Shown here in pieces: positions 36,839 to 50,100 of a DNA stretch of 64,000 nucleotides. The translations under genes were made by a program, and so were the position numbers. Positions within the stretch are counted from its first letter, which is position 1, and every line of letters starts with the position of its first letter. Below the pieces are notes generated by a model. The model saw nothing but the letters and a program-made list of their open reading frames with translations, ran no database searches and was not told where the DNA came from. The stretch spans positions 1,614,751 to 1,678,750 of the forward strand of contig OZ037773.1 of NCBI GenBank assembly GCA_964035545.1, in the 5' to 3' direction. This DNA comes from Bugula neritina. Taxonomy: Eukaryota; Bryozoa; Gymnolaemata; Cheilostomatida; Bugulidae.

Positions 36839-39800
36839 TTAGATTCTACTAACCAGCACGTCAAGGGAGATGATGTCTATCTGACGGTTAGAAAGGAGAG
36901 TACACAGGCTAGGCACAGTTCTACCAAAGTCACTGTGGACAAACTCTTTGATGTACGTCCCTGTAATAGTAAACTAAAATAAAGGCACTACGCGATTCTG
37001 AGGGTGAGTAAGATCTATACAATTGGTAGAATTCAGGCTATATGCGAGTTAAAAGAGTACTGGTAGTATTATTAATACAAGTAAGTAGTAGGCTACATCA
37101 ATATCAGTTAATAGTACTAAGTGAGTAGTACTAACTACTAGTACTACTCAGTTATTTTTAGTAATCTAATGCCGTAATACACCTACCGCCTTGAGTTTCT
37201 ATCTCAAGGTCAAATATTCTGCTAGAGTTGCCCTGAAGCTGAGCCTTCATCCAATGAACAGTTCGCTGGCGGGTGGCGAGAGCACGTCGATGTAACACTC
37301 TGATGGGTGTCAACTGGTCTATCACCATGTCCTAAAAGTGTATTACATTTATTATACCACTACTCTACTACTACTACCACTACTAGTATTACTACCACTA
37401 CTATCACTACTATCACTGCTATCACTGCTACCACTGCTACTACTGCTGCTGCTACTACTACTACTACTACTGCTACTACTACTGCTACTGCTACTACTAC
37501 TGCTACTACTGCTGCTGCTACCACTACAGCTGCTGCTACTACTGCTGCTGCTGCTGCTACTGCTACTACTACTACTACTACTACTGCTACTACTACTCAC
37601 TCTACGTTCACAGAGATTGTCCAGCTCCCCCTGAGATAAGTCTCCATCACTCACACACACAGCTGTATAAGTTTTCCTCTTCTCCGCCTCTAAATCCTTC
37701 AGCTTGTCCGCCTCTTCCCTGCACATACAGTCAATACTAAATAACCTACAGGATCATCATGTTTCCTGTTTCCCTCAACAAAGAGCCAACATCATTCATT
37801 ACAGTGCAATTATTTACTTAGTTTCTAATTTGGTTCAACAATACAAACCCCTAAATTCTAAAGCGCTGAGTAAGCTTGGACATTCTGGAGCTGTTTGGTA
37901 TATAAGCCAGTCGTAATACTGGACAGGCTGGCAAAGAGACAAATGGCAGACTGACCTAGATATCAGTGTGAGATCCGAGACTCGTACGAGCAGAGGATCC
38001 ATCTGATTAATCTTCCTCTCGATATCCGAGAGCACGTCTGGACTTAGGACTCGCTCCGGTTCTAGAAGCTGGATTGTGAAGGGACGTCCACTGCCCAACA
38101 TCTGCACATCAATATCCTCCCGACCAGAGGAGGTGAAATTCTGGGCTATATAAAAGAAACGCATTCAGTAATAATTCCTCCCGGGAGAGTAGCTCCTTTA
38201 GCCAACAAGTAAGTGTAATCTAGGAAAGCGAGCGGCAATCTGTAGAAAATTAAATACAAAAGAAAATCTGTAGGCAAATGATTCAAAAGAGAGTAAACAT
38301 GGGGTGGCATTATATGTATTTCCAAGTGCGAAGCTGTATGCGTGAAGATCCATTGTGAGAGCTACATGCCACAGCAATGTTCTGTCAATGGGAACAAAAA
38401 TTTAGTACCCATCTAATACAACACCACACTAATAAATTACTATGTTTCACAATGTTGTACAAATAGAATATATTTGATACTAACAAATTAATAAACTAGA
38501 GACAGCTGGACTCACACTTAGCTTGAGTGTATTCCAGCAGGAGTTGTGAGATCAGCTCAGAAACAGACGTGTCTAACCCCTTCCTTTCGCCGTCTATAAA
38601 CCAAGGTGATTGGCTGAGCTCACGACTGTATTTATTGTACCGACCTACACGGAATATCCAAAACATAGAGTATAGTGTATAGCAATGGCATTTACTATGA
38701 CCTAACACACACCTGTAAGACACTGCATCCACCTGTCACACATAGTACACACCTGTCAGACATTGTATGCTCCTTCCACACATGCAGAGTATACACCTTC
38801 CACACACACTGCATGTATACAATTTTCACACACCTGTTACGCACCTGTCACACATAGTAGTACATACCTGCTATGTATACAGGGTTGTGAGTCACAACCA
38901 TAGACTGTAATCTGCACATTTCACTTAATCTGTGTGGCGGGTAGGTTAACAGGGTTCGTAGTTTCTCTCGAGACACACTTGTAAGAGCTCGGACTATGCC
39001 GCTATGAGTGAACTTGTCAGTCAATTGCCCTTTGCGCTTCTTGAAATGATCTCTGAAGGATTCCTCCCTGACAGATGTGACGAGGTAATACTATACTTAT
39101 CTTAGAGATGTGATCAGGTAATACTATACTTATCTTAGAGATGTGATTAGGTAATACTATACTCATCTTAGAGATGTGATCAGGCAATACTATACTCATC
39201 TTAGAGATGTGATCAGGCAATACTATACTTATCTTAGAGAGATGTGATCAGGCAATACTATACTCATCTTAGAGAGATGTGATCAGGCAATGCTATACTT
39301 ATCTTACAGAGATGTGATCAGGCAATGCTATACTCATCTTAGAGATGTGATCAGGCAATACTATACTCATCTTACAGAGATGTGATCAGGCAATGCTATA
39401 CTTATCTTAGAGATGTGCAGAGGTACTACTATACTTATATTAGAGGTGCGAGCAGGCAATATTATACTTGGGAAAGGATGTTATATTCAGTGTGGCTGTA
39501 TAACTCACAATTTATTACTTTCTCTGTCCAGTTCAGCGTGTTGAAAGTTGAGGAGAATGTCCATGTGTGTCTACAGAGTGAGTGATATATGTAATATATT
39601 ACTATAATATAGTATAACATTGTAATATATTATAGTATAAAATTGTAATATATTATAGTATAACACAGTAATATATCATACTATAAAATTGTAATATATT
39701 ATAATATTACATAGTAATATTATATTATACTAGAACATAGTAATATATTATACTATAACATAGTAATATATTATAATATAACATAGTAATATATCATACT

Positions 39801-41336
39801 ATGACTTTTAATATATTATACTATAAAATTGTAATATATTATACTAAAACATAGTGATATATTATACTATAACATAGCAGTATATCATACTAACACTATG
39901 TAATATATGATGTAGGATACATACAGACAGAAATACCCACCAAAGCAAACTTTTTCCCAAATCTACGCTCTAACCGAGCTCCACACATCCATTTCCAAAT
40001 ATCTTTAACAGTAGGTATATTCTCTAGAGGAAGGTAGCTGTATACACCCCTTAAAAAGCAGAAAGTATTCAACTTAGGAACTTAGGCAATGTTTGAAGCA
40101 GAAATAATGAGTGAGGGAGTGAGAAGGCAATACCTACGGACATATGTCTGCGCACAGCAACAAGTACGTGTAGTCACGGACAACCGAGGTGGAGGGCAGA
40201 GCGATGGAGCAGCAGAAGTGTTCATACTCTATCTTTCTTCTCTCTACTTCTTCCACTATCTGAAGGACACAGGGAAACTAGCATGTTATATATACTGTAT
40301 ACTCTCTATAAATAGCTAGCTTCTTATTATATATACTGTATACCCTCTATAAATAGCTAGCTTCTTATTATATATACTGTATACCCTCTATAAATAGCTA
40401 GCTTCTTATTATATATACTGTATACTCTCTATAAATAGCTTCTTATTATATATACTGTATACTCTCTATAAATAGCTAGCTTCTTATTATATACACTGTA
40501 TACTCTCTATAAATAGCTAGCTTCTTATTATATATACTGTGTACTCTCTATAAATAGCTAGCTTCTTATTATATATACTGTATACTCTCTATAAATAGCT
40601 TCTTATTATATATACTGTATACTCTCTATAAATAGCTTATTATATATACTGTATACTCTCTATAAATAGCTAGCTTCTTATTATATATACTGTATACTCT
40701 CTATAAATAGCTTCTTATTATATATACTGTATACTCTCTATAAATAGCTAGCTTCTTATTATATATACTGTGTACTCTCTATAAATAGCTAGCTTCTTAT
40801 TATATATACTGTGTACTCTCTATAAATAACTAGCTTCTTATTATATATACTGTATACTCTCTATAAATAACTTCTTATTATATATACTCTCTATAAATAG
40901 CTAGCTTCTTATTATATATACTGTATACTCTCTATAAATAGCTTCTTATTATATATACTGTATACTCTCTATAAATAGCTTATTATATATACTGTATACT
41001 CTCTATAAATAGCTAGCTTCTTGTTATATATACTGTATACTCTCTATAAATAGCTAGCTTCTTATTATATATACTGTATACTCTCTATAAATAGCTTCTT
41101 ATTATATATACTGTATACTCTTTATAAATAGCTTCTTATTATATATACTGTATACTTTCTATAAATAGCTAGCTTCTTATTATAAATACTGTATATACTC
41201 TCTATAAATAGCTAGCTTCTTATTATATATACTGTATACTCTCTATAAATAGCTAGCTTCTTATATACTGTATACTCTCTATAAATAGCTAGCTTCTTAT
41301 TATATATACTGTATACTCTCTATAAATAGCTAGCTT

Positions 41337-41407
<71 letters not shown>

Positions 41408-41886
41408 TGTATACTCTCAGTATATAGATAACTTCTTAATATATACTACATTAAATTTATAAGGTTGATTTCACCTTAGTGAGAAAGTCGTTATCAGTAA
41501 AATGTGTTGTTAGGACTCCATAGCAACCACCACACACTTCCTTATTACATGACTTGTATTCAACATGTTTCAGTTCAGAATAGGAACTCCTTAGCTCAGC
41601 TACAGCATCCTGCAAGCAACAACCCATCAAAGTATCTTTTCATAAGATACAGCGACAAAATAACAAATTTTATTACTTTTCAACAAAAAAATTGTAGCTT
41701 ATTGTTTATAAATTTATATTGTCCCAAAGTTGAAAGTTGCTACTTCTTTACCTGACATGACTGCTTGTAAAAGGAGATATTTGTGATTCCAAGATGACGA
41801 CAAACACACCAGAGACACAACTGATCTGTGAGAGACGCCCATAACTCAGACAGTTTTGGTATCACGCCAGTAAACGAAATCAAATC
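36839..41886 (-). CDS. PUS10: tRNA pseudouridine synthase PUS10 (5' end incomplete)
   Basis: Makes pseudouridine 54/55 in tRNA; the animal protein also acts in microRNA maturation. Minus-strand exons: 41886-41752, 41609-41475, 40259-about 40156, 40049-39941, 39570-39509, 39067-38868, 38644-38516, 38145-37956, 37718-37601, 37331-37187, 36960-36839 (about 482 codons). N-terminal Cys pairs (LCLWCVCRHLGI, EVCGGCYGVL) match the zinc-binding part of PUS10. The catalytic block is clear: GRYNKYSRELSQSPWFIDGE, then FTSSGREDIDVQMLGSGRPF with the catalytic aspartate in the GRED motif, then TPIRVLHRRALATRQR and GGTYIKEFVHSDFGRT. The chain ends at LVSRI, as the family does. No start codon exists in the 41886-41752 exon, so a first exon lies upstream and was not found. 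The donor of the third exon is unresolved: the best consensus site (40134) leaves an in-frame TAG, while phase favours 40156 or a site near 40163. Confidence 0.94.
37345..37600. repeat. (CTA/CTG)n trinucleotide array abutting a PUS10 donor
   Basis: About 250 bp of CTA, CTG and CCA triplets. On the gene strand the array (TAG/CAG) starts within the donor itself (AGA|GTGAGTAGTAGTAGC) and fills the whole intron to about 15 bp before the next acceptor. Length polymorphism is likely. Confidence 0.95.
39072..39470. repeat. 31-34 bp minisatellite resembling the PUS10 acceptor
   Basis: About twelve units of AGATGTGATCAGGCAATACT followed by ATACTCATCTTAG. On the gene strand each unit contains GATCACATCTCTAAG, close to the real acceptor of the exon starting at 39067 (GTCACATCTGTCAG). 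Confidence 0.9.
39585..39905. repeat. AT-rich tandem repeat (PUS10 intron)
   Basis: About fifteen degenerate units of roughly 20 bp, ACATAGTAATATATTATACT. Confidence 0.85.
40285..41410. repeat. 1-kb array of a 40-bp minisatellite plus (TA)n (PUS10 intron)
   Basis: About 27 copies of TATATATACTGTATACTCTC followed by TATAAATAGCTAGCTTCTTAT, some lacking the CTAG step (36-mers). It ends in a TA run at about 41337-41405. Every unit contains TATAAATA, a TATA-box-like word. Confidence 0.97.
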
Positions 41887-44800
41887 CTAATAAAATAAAC
41901 AATTAATTAACTTCAAATAGATAGTCATACAAGTGCTCTGAATATACTTATGTGGTGTTTGCCTAAGCTAAAAGAACTAACTAGAACTAACATCAACAGC
42001 AACATAACATTACTTATGACTCATAACTAAAATTAAATGCTCTTTACTTCTAGAAGTAAAGAAAGAATGACAATTATAACAATTGTGATATTTATTATTA
42101 TAAAAGCATATTGATGTTTTAATATTAATAACATAAGATAAACATAAACTTATATACTTATAGACCATAGTTATAATGACATACTAATACTGGAAGGAAA
42201 TAGACCAAAACACACTGTGCCTGAGTATGACAGATACAGGTTGAGCGTTATTAGTTTATCTTTATTATGATTAAATGAAGTATGAGTATTGGTATAGGTG
42301 GTGACACAATCAACTTTATACTCAGTTTTATATTATAAAATGCAACTCATGATCATGATGATTTTAGACACAGTCCTAGTCATGTTAAATGTATAGACAG
42401 TTGATTTCAATGAATTACAATGGTAGTAACCGCAAGATTAATACTTATAGTAATATTGACACTGATAATAATAGATATCTTAAACCGATTATCATAGGAC
42501 CAAGTATAACATACTCATGGTGATTACCTTTATTCATTGTATGTGTTACACTTAATGCAAAACCAGATTCCTTCACCTTAACTTATAGACTTTTATCACT
42601 ATTACTATGTCTAGAGTAATACCAATACTAATAATTATAGCGAATAACAGTTATTGACTTACTCTTATATTGTGATTTATAATCATTATATTAGTAGAAT
42701 GATAATGATAATTATCATAATTGTCACCATAGGCATAAGGTTAAGACTAAGCCTAAGGCATAACTTGAAGGCCTACTATTACTATTAGTATTAGGATTAC
42801 TATTACAGGTATTAATATTAGTAGTTACATGACTGATTACTTACGGTTACTTTTAGCCTTAGGCAATATTATTGCGCTAACCAATATGATATTGGCACAA
42901 TATGATAGTTGCTTATATTGTAAGCTTTTCCCACTTATTATCTCTATATACATACTGTGTTTTATATAATAAAGGATTCAACCTACTAAAGCAGTAAAGG
43001 ATCCACATACTTTTAAATGCCTACAAATTATGACTATACAAATAAGTCACAACAAAACACGCCATTGAGACAGATAATGAGATATTGATTACGATTATCA
43101 TCACCATAAGCCTAGGGCATGGGCATATGACTGAGTCTTATGAGTATGACTATCAGTATCACTATGTCTATCATTACAAGTGCCGGGGATTATGGCAATT
43201 TAAGAATATCAATCCTTAGGATTTCTGATTATCATTAATAGTAATAGTTATAGTAATACTAAGAGTAAATCTAATACTAATAGTAACAGTAATCCTAATA
43301 GCAATACTTATAGTTATACTATTACTACAAGTATAACTTAAACTGTCACTATAACTTAAACTATGAGTATAAAGTTAAACTATGTCTATTGTCAGTTCAG
43401 TGGGACCACTAATACTAATACTAATAGTAGTTCTATTTTAGAAACTAAATTTGAACAGCGACATCAATATCCAGACCACATTGATATTGATATCACTGTT
43501 ACTGTTTCACACACTCACATTCAGTGAATATCAATATTGAATATGAGACAGTCGGTGTCACTGTGAGTGAGTGTTACTGTCAGTGTATGAAACTGAAAGT
43601 GACCGTGAACGCAAAATGAACGGTAAAACTCAAGACGAAAAATCCAAAGCTAGAACTAGACCTAGTACTGTAGTACTCAAGTAGTACTAGTACCAGTAGA
43701 TACTAGATACCTTTTCATTGTGATTACTGATTTACTTTTACACTTTACAGTAACTGTAAAACTTTTAGCGGCAGTGCCAGTTGGATTTTGACAATGCGAG
43801 AATCAATCATTTAAAATTATTACAAGTAGAAGTGATTGTTTATGAATATTGACAACGAGCTGATTAGCTAAATTAAGTAGTATCAGTATGGCTGTATGGG
43901 GAATAATTATAATGTAATAAAATTAAGTTGTACCATTGATCACGCCTTTGTACGCATTAATGATGAAAATGGATTCGGTCTATATGGAAAATTTGCATTG
44001 CCACCGCAATAAAAGGATCCGCAATATTGTTCAAACGGCGCAAGATTCAATGAGTTTAATATAACAATAATTATACAAAATATGAAATTTTCATCGCGCG
44101 ATTATTACGCTAAGGATGACCAATAATAAAATAATTATGATGTTAAATAATAATGACTAATAAACATTGTAATGAAATACATTTATATAAAGTTTCAATG
44201 GTTAAACCTAAGACCAATAAACTAAAACTTCAAGTACATTATTGTTATTTTACAACAGTATTGGATGATTCTAAAGGGTTGATAGATCACACTGAAGCAT
44301 TATAAAACCCCTAGGCTAAGAGCAAGAGATCCAATAGTTCGGAGAAGTTGCAGCTGAAGTTGTTACCCCATGCAAATGCCTTGCACATTGCGAAAATGAG
44401 AAAACCTCATTTTGATTTTGATTAACTTCTAGTTTTGCACACTCAAAAGCTTCATTGTATTAACTTAATTTGTTAACTCAGTTTCATGGTTTAGAGCTTT
44501 ATCAAATAGTGACAATTTCTTTTTTATAGTACAAAAGCGTAACTTCCATGACCATTGGTGCTTTTAGAATATTGTTATAATAATAATATTAATTATATTT
44601 ATTCTATTCACTATTAGTATTACTATAAGATTAAGTATAACATTAACTATTGTTTATGTAGAACTTTAACTTGACTAGAACTAGCACTACTAGTACTAGT
44701 ACTACTAGTACTAGTACTACTAGTACTACTACTAGTAGTACTAGTACTAGTTATAGTAGTACTATTACGTCTACTGTACTAGTACTAGAAGTATAAATCT

Positions 44801-45400
44801 AGATCAATATGAATATGAATATCAATAGCTGAATTACTATTACTATTAGTATTAGTGAATAACTACATAAGATTAAGTCTAAGTGAATATCATAATCAAT
44901 ATGAATATGAGTATCAAATTTAATATGATCCTGAGGATGGCTTATACTCATACTCATAGTCATAGATTTACTACTACTGCTACTGCCACTACCACTACTA
45001 CTACTAGTACTGGTATTTAATTTTATACTTTATACTCATTAATCATAATTTATAGTTATGTTCATGTTGCAGCTACTACTACTACTGCTAGTACTAGTAC
45101 TAGTCTAATGTACTACTACTAGTACTACTGCTAGTGCTACTACTACCACTACTACTAGAAGTACAGTTAAAGTAAAACTAGAAGTCCTCATAGACGAATA
45201 AATATTGATAATGATAATCATATGGATAATTAAATTTAATAAATATGAATATCATAATCATTATGATAGTAATTATGATTATCGTAATGATTATTTAGTT
45301 ATGGAATTATAAATGATTATTATTGTAATATGTAATAAGATTAAGAATAGTAGACTTATATATTTATAATATCATATTCAAATTAATATTGGTATTACAG
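41887..45400. other. Gene-poor AT-rich block with degenerate triplet repeats
   Basis: No recognisable exon. Long parts are degenerate ATT/ACT/AGT-type triplets, and at about 44680-44770 and 45075-45170 there are dense ACTAGT/AGTACT palindromic words. The missing PUS10 first exon and the promoters of PUS10 and the ZNF318-like gene should lie in or beyond this block. Confidence 0.55.
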
Positions 45401-46185
45401 TTGATCGGGTGCAGGTCGTTTCGTATGCAAGTCGTTTCATAGTTCGTATCCACATTTTCAGGTTGTTTCATACACCAATATAATTGACCTAAATACATCT
45501 TTTCTAATATTTATTTATTATTTGTTGTATGGATAATACAGCACTGCTCAAAAGTAACTTGCACTTTTCATTTCGAATGATCGGACGCCCTAATCCCATT
45601 TTCGGACGTCCGAATTCGGAGGGAATATTCTAGAATTCGGACAGTGTTGGAATTCTAGAGTATAAAAGGGCGGGCTCGTCGGCATAGATTCAGTCTACTG
45701 CTGGAGCTCAAAGGGAACACTGCCTATATAGTATATACAGACTACTATACTTTTTCTTGGAAGCATGCCAATGAAGACATTTTACACTTGGAATTGACTT
45801 CTCTTTTTTACAGAGTTATGTTCTCTAGTTAATATTCTTACAAACCCACAATTTATCACAGTATGTAGATGTTAGGGGGAACTACTCTTTTGGTTTAGAT
45901 ATTTTTATCAGTAGATGGCAGCATAAATCTAAAATAAATATTACCTCATTTATTATAATAGTTATAGATATTAGATTAATATAAAATATCGATCATTAAG
46001 CGACATGAGAGGTGTCAAATATACATGTTTAGGTGTAATAAATAGGTAAACTAGTATCATTCAAGTGGTTATCTAGTGGATTAATTTATTATTCATTTTG
46101 TGTACGAAATGGACCGCGATTGTGTACAAAACGACTGGTGTACGGAATGACTTGTGTACGAAGCGACAGCAACACGTTTGATCAC
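45401..46185. mobile_element. Inverted-repeat element (~785 bp) enclosing a heat-shock-type promoter
   Basis: The left end (45401-45475) has repeated GTCGTTTCGTATGCAAGTCG words. The right end (46095-46185) reads, in reverse complement, GTCGCTTCGTACACAAGTCA with further TCGTTTTGTACACA and CATTTCGTACACAA steps. The two ends are thus inverted over about 75-90 bp, each with internal short repeats, and both start with TGATC. I could not identify a superfamily or a target duplication. There is no long ORF inside, so it is non-autonomous. Confidence 0.7.
45569..45690 (+). promoter_or_regulatory. Heat-shock-element promoter with TATA box
   Basis: A heat-shock element with three alternating pentamers, GAATATTCTAGAATTC (45623-45638: GAA, TTC, GAA at two-base spacing), and a second, partial one, GGAATTCTAGAG (45649-45660), lie directly before TATAAAAG at 45661. 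The palindrome CGGACGTCCG is at 45603. Transcription would start near 45690. Downstream only tiny ORFs appear (for example a 10-codon frame at 45765), with an AATAAA near 45930, so any product is probably non-coding. Confidence 0.6.
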
Positions 46186-47161
46186 GATGATATACTTATA
46201 GTTCTTACATATGATTGGGATTATTTCTCAGACTTGAAGTTAATGTAATAGCAATACTAATATTAATTAGTCAGTAGTAATAGTAATAGTTTGTTACTTA
46301 TTACATGTTTTTATACTTATAGACTATAGAGTACAGTTAATGTTGTTACTATCAGGATTAGTTATGCTTGAAGTTGATAAAAAAACAATAAAACATGAAC
46401 TTAATTAAAATAATAATAATAGTTCATGTTATAGTATTAAACTTGATAAAATTAAATATGATCTCATTAGTTACTAGTATTACTTATTACAATGTTTATT
46501 AGTTTATTGGCTATTTAGTATTTATTGTTCTAAGTTGACTATTAAATTTTAAATATTAATTTTAAACATATTTAAACTTTAATAGTTATCATAAATAGTA
46601 AAACAATAACAATTTGAGTTGTTAATAATTTTCAATTTCAATTTGTCTTTGTTTCTTTCAAGTCTAAGGACAAAGGGTGTATTTCAAATAGCGTTTCAGC
46701 GTTGCCGCTACTATTTAGACAGTTGGAATTGTAGTTATAATTATTTCCTTTAGTTAGTAGTTCAAAATAATGTTATGAATTGTAATTTAATCGAATTTAA
46801 ATATGGTTAACTAATAGATATAATAGTAAGAGTGCTTGTTGATGTACAGCTGGCTTTTTTAAGAGCGCCTATTTTAACAGACAATGCTAAGTTATACTGA
46901 GCATTCATATTAAATTGTTGAAAATATTTTAGGTCAAGACTTTAGTTATAAAATTTTAAACTAGAAATTGTTTCTCAAAGCAAATTATTGTTAGAAGATC
47001 TCCTAAAATTTTGGCTCAATGACTCTATAAGCCATTACTCTAGTGATGGCTCATAGGATTGTGTGGTTAGGTTAAAAGCTCAGGAAATTATTTTAATATC
47101 TTTTTTAAAATGCTTTTAGTCTTGGATTTCAAATTGAATACTGCACATTTCTCTGGCCAGC
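46186..47161. other. Upstream region of the ZNF318-like gene
   Basis: AT-rich non-coding DNA. The segment from about 46650 to 47161 probably holds the promoter and 5' UTR. No TATA box is evident at a suitable distance. Confidence 0.45.
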
Positions 47162-50100
47162 ATGAGTGGCAATGGCTACTATGGCCGTGACATGAGAGGT
47201 GGTCCAGGATATAGGCCGCCTCCCCCTCATCTGGAATATAGACGACACCCTCCCTTTGATGAAATACCTCCTAGTAGATGTAAGTCGATAACTGATGCCA
47301 ATATTACCGGTTATTCTCAACTTCTGCCGTTTTGTTGTTTCTCTTTCTGGAGTCATTACCATTTGCTAGAATAATTTGTTTTTCAATAGTTGATTAGTAG
47401 TATTTGTTAATACTTTCATTTGTTCAAACAATTTGGGAAAATATGTAGATTGTATTTACCCTGTATTTGTTCTACTGCAGCCTTACGAGCTGATCCTTAC
47501 ATGCGAGATAGAGTATCTCATCATCCTTTGGATAGAAGGGACCTTCCTGGTGATTTTCTTCTCAGGCGGCCAGATCCTGAGTCCCCTCACTTGAGGAGAG
47601 GAGAGCCTTCTCCCCTTCACCCTAGAGGCATGGTTGAATCACCTTACTTTCGAGGGCCAAATGAGCCACCTCATCATAGAGAAGCATTTGGTCCTGCTCA
47701 CCTTAGGGAAGGCAATGAACTCCCCCATGATCTGTATGCTCGTGGTCAAGATTACAGACCACATGCTCACCAAGCCTATGATTCGGTTCCAAATGTAGAA
47801 ACTGCCTCTCTTTCACAGGTCAGTTATTAGACACTTGGTTCTCAGAATACATTTTAACGTTTGTTTTTATGCTTCAGTAGACCCGAGTTTCATTTTTTGA
47901 AAGTGAGAATATAATTATTGGGTGTTTTCAGATTCCAGTTGATCTAGACCAATTGAGAACTACGTTGGGAGGGCAACTCGGTACTCTCCTGCCTAAAGGC
48001 ATTGGCCTAAAGTCTGGTGATGACCAGCGGGAAGACTCAAGAAATCAGTTTAGACCACAAGCTGATAGATATGATTCTTCAGTCAGGCCATTGTCTCACC
48101 ATGATAATAAATTACCAGCAAGTTATCGGCAGTTGAACAATCAGTTTTCTCAAAATGAACATGAGTACGAAGACCGGGACTCAACTGGTAGAAGTCGCAG
48201 AGACTCTAGAGAGAGTGAGTTGAGTGAGGACAACTCCCACAAGTATAGAAGGTCTCAAGATTCTCTTGAAAGACCGCCTCTTTTCGCAGCTGCTGTCAGC
48301 AGTGATGTCGCACCAAAGTCCATCTTGAAGAAATCGATTCTAAAGAAAGTGGATCCGGTACAGGAGCCTCGCACTGTGCCAGGTGGTGCCATCTTGCGTT
48401 CTGTTGAAAGCTGTTTTTTAAAAGTTGAAAGAAGAATCGGATTTTGTTTAAAATTGAGCATTCCTTTGGTTGTTATTTATAGAACTGCATTTATATGAAT
48501 ATTGTTGGGTTGTCAGTGATTTGTATGATGGTTTACGCACAGACCCTATTGATGAGGATGATTTCCTATATGGGAGTAGCAGCAATACTCAAGTAGAACA
48601 GCCCTCATTGGCCCAGCCTGCTTTAAAACCGAAATTTGATGAGAAACCTGATGCGCAAAAGATCATATCGAATCCAGCTTTTACAGCACTGCTTAAAAGT
48701 ATTGGGTTAGATGATATCAATATGGCTCAAAAGATCAAGGTATTATTTTAGCAGTTTCTTCTGAAATAAGTTTTTAAATATTTATGCAGACAGAACATGA
48801 TCTCTCTTGACCCATAAGTATTTTTATGATTCCACTTATTGAGTAACAATCTCTTGATAATACCAAAACATACATTCAGTTCCTAAATGGAAATTTGCCA
48901 GAGGTTGAGGTTCACGCTGTATTGTCACTGAGAATATCTGTTTCCAAAATAATTGTTTTTCATGCCTTTACTTTTGTTTCCGTGGAATATGCCATGATAA
49001 TATCCCTATAATATGTGTATCAGGAAAGACAGCAACAAGATGAACCAAAAGCTAGTAATTTAAAAAACAAACAAGCTAGTCGAGATAACCAGGCATTTGG
49101 TATTGACCAAACTGCATCTTTTTTATCCTCCGGGGGTGGCGTGGTTTTAGATGACCTACTAAAATTGAAGCGGCCTAATGAATTGCGACCAAACAGTGGT
49201 AAGGATTTATACTATTGTATTTAGGTGTGTAAATAATCCGATTAAAATTCGTTATGCTTATTATGTTTCAGTTTTATTCTCGAAATGATGATGCTTATAA
49301 CGTTGTAGAAATTGACAAAGAAAGTAAAAATGGTCAAAGTATGCAGCCTAGAGAAAATAAACCTTTTAGCCATTCAGGAGTTGCTCAGCAGATTGAGGAT
49401 AGCTCAAGTCATAGGACAACTCAAGGTGGCCGATCACCCCCTCGAAAGCGCAGCAGATCACCCCCTCGAAAGCGCAGCAGGTCCCCTCGAAGAAAGCGAA
49501 GCCGATCTCCACCTAGAAACCGAAGCAGATCGCCTCCTAGAAAGCGCAGCCGATCGCCTCCTAGAAACCGAAGCCGGTCTCCTCGCAGAAAGCGATCAAG
49601 ATCTCCAGGCAAAAGGCGCTCTAGAACACCCCCTGGTGATAAAAAAAGAGGGCGATTTTCTCCAAAAAAGCACACCTCTCATTCTCCCATGAAAAATGCT
49701 GAAAAGCAAGATCAGCATATGGCAAGAGAAACAGATGTTGACCATAATAATTTGGGTAGTAGATGGAAGCGAGTACCATCTCCTAAATCTAAGTCTCCCT
49801 TGAATAATACCAGGTTTGCTTGTCTAGTGATTCAGTAGCCTATCAAGTCTCAATGCTTTCACTGATTAACTCAATGGTTTGTTTGTTGCACTAGTAATAA
49901 TGTTTTTGTGTTTTCCTAACTCAAGGGGCTATTCACCAGATGGGCCAGTAGATTCACTGGGTAGAAGATTTGATGCCAGGTCTCATTCGACAGAAAGCTT
50001 TGTCAAGCAAAATTATCAGAATCAATCGCCTCCTGCTAAAGTCGGTAAAACGGAGGATAGTTTACAGGATTTGATCAGTAGGATTCCTGGTGACGCGAAG

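Noticed and set aside
37307-37726. Poly-Ser, poly-Leu and poly-Thr/Ala frames
   Set aside because: Translation of the CTA/CTG microsatellite in a PUS10 intron. Only the short exon 37718-37601 at one edge is real coding.
40089-40319. Plus-strand 76-codon open frame
   Set aside because: Antisense of the third PUS10 exon, whose minus-strand translation matches the family.
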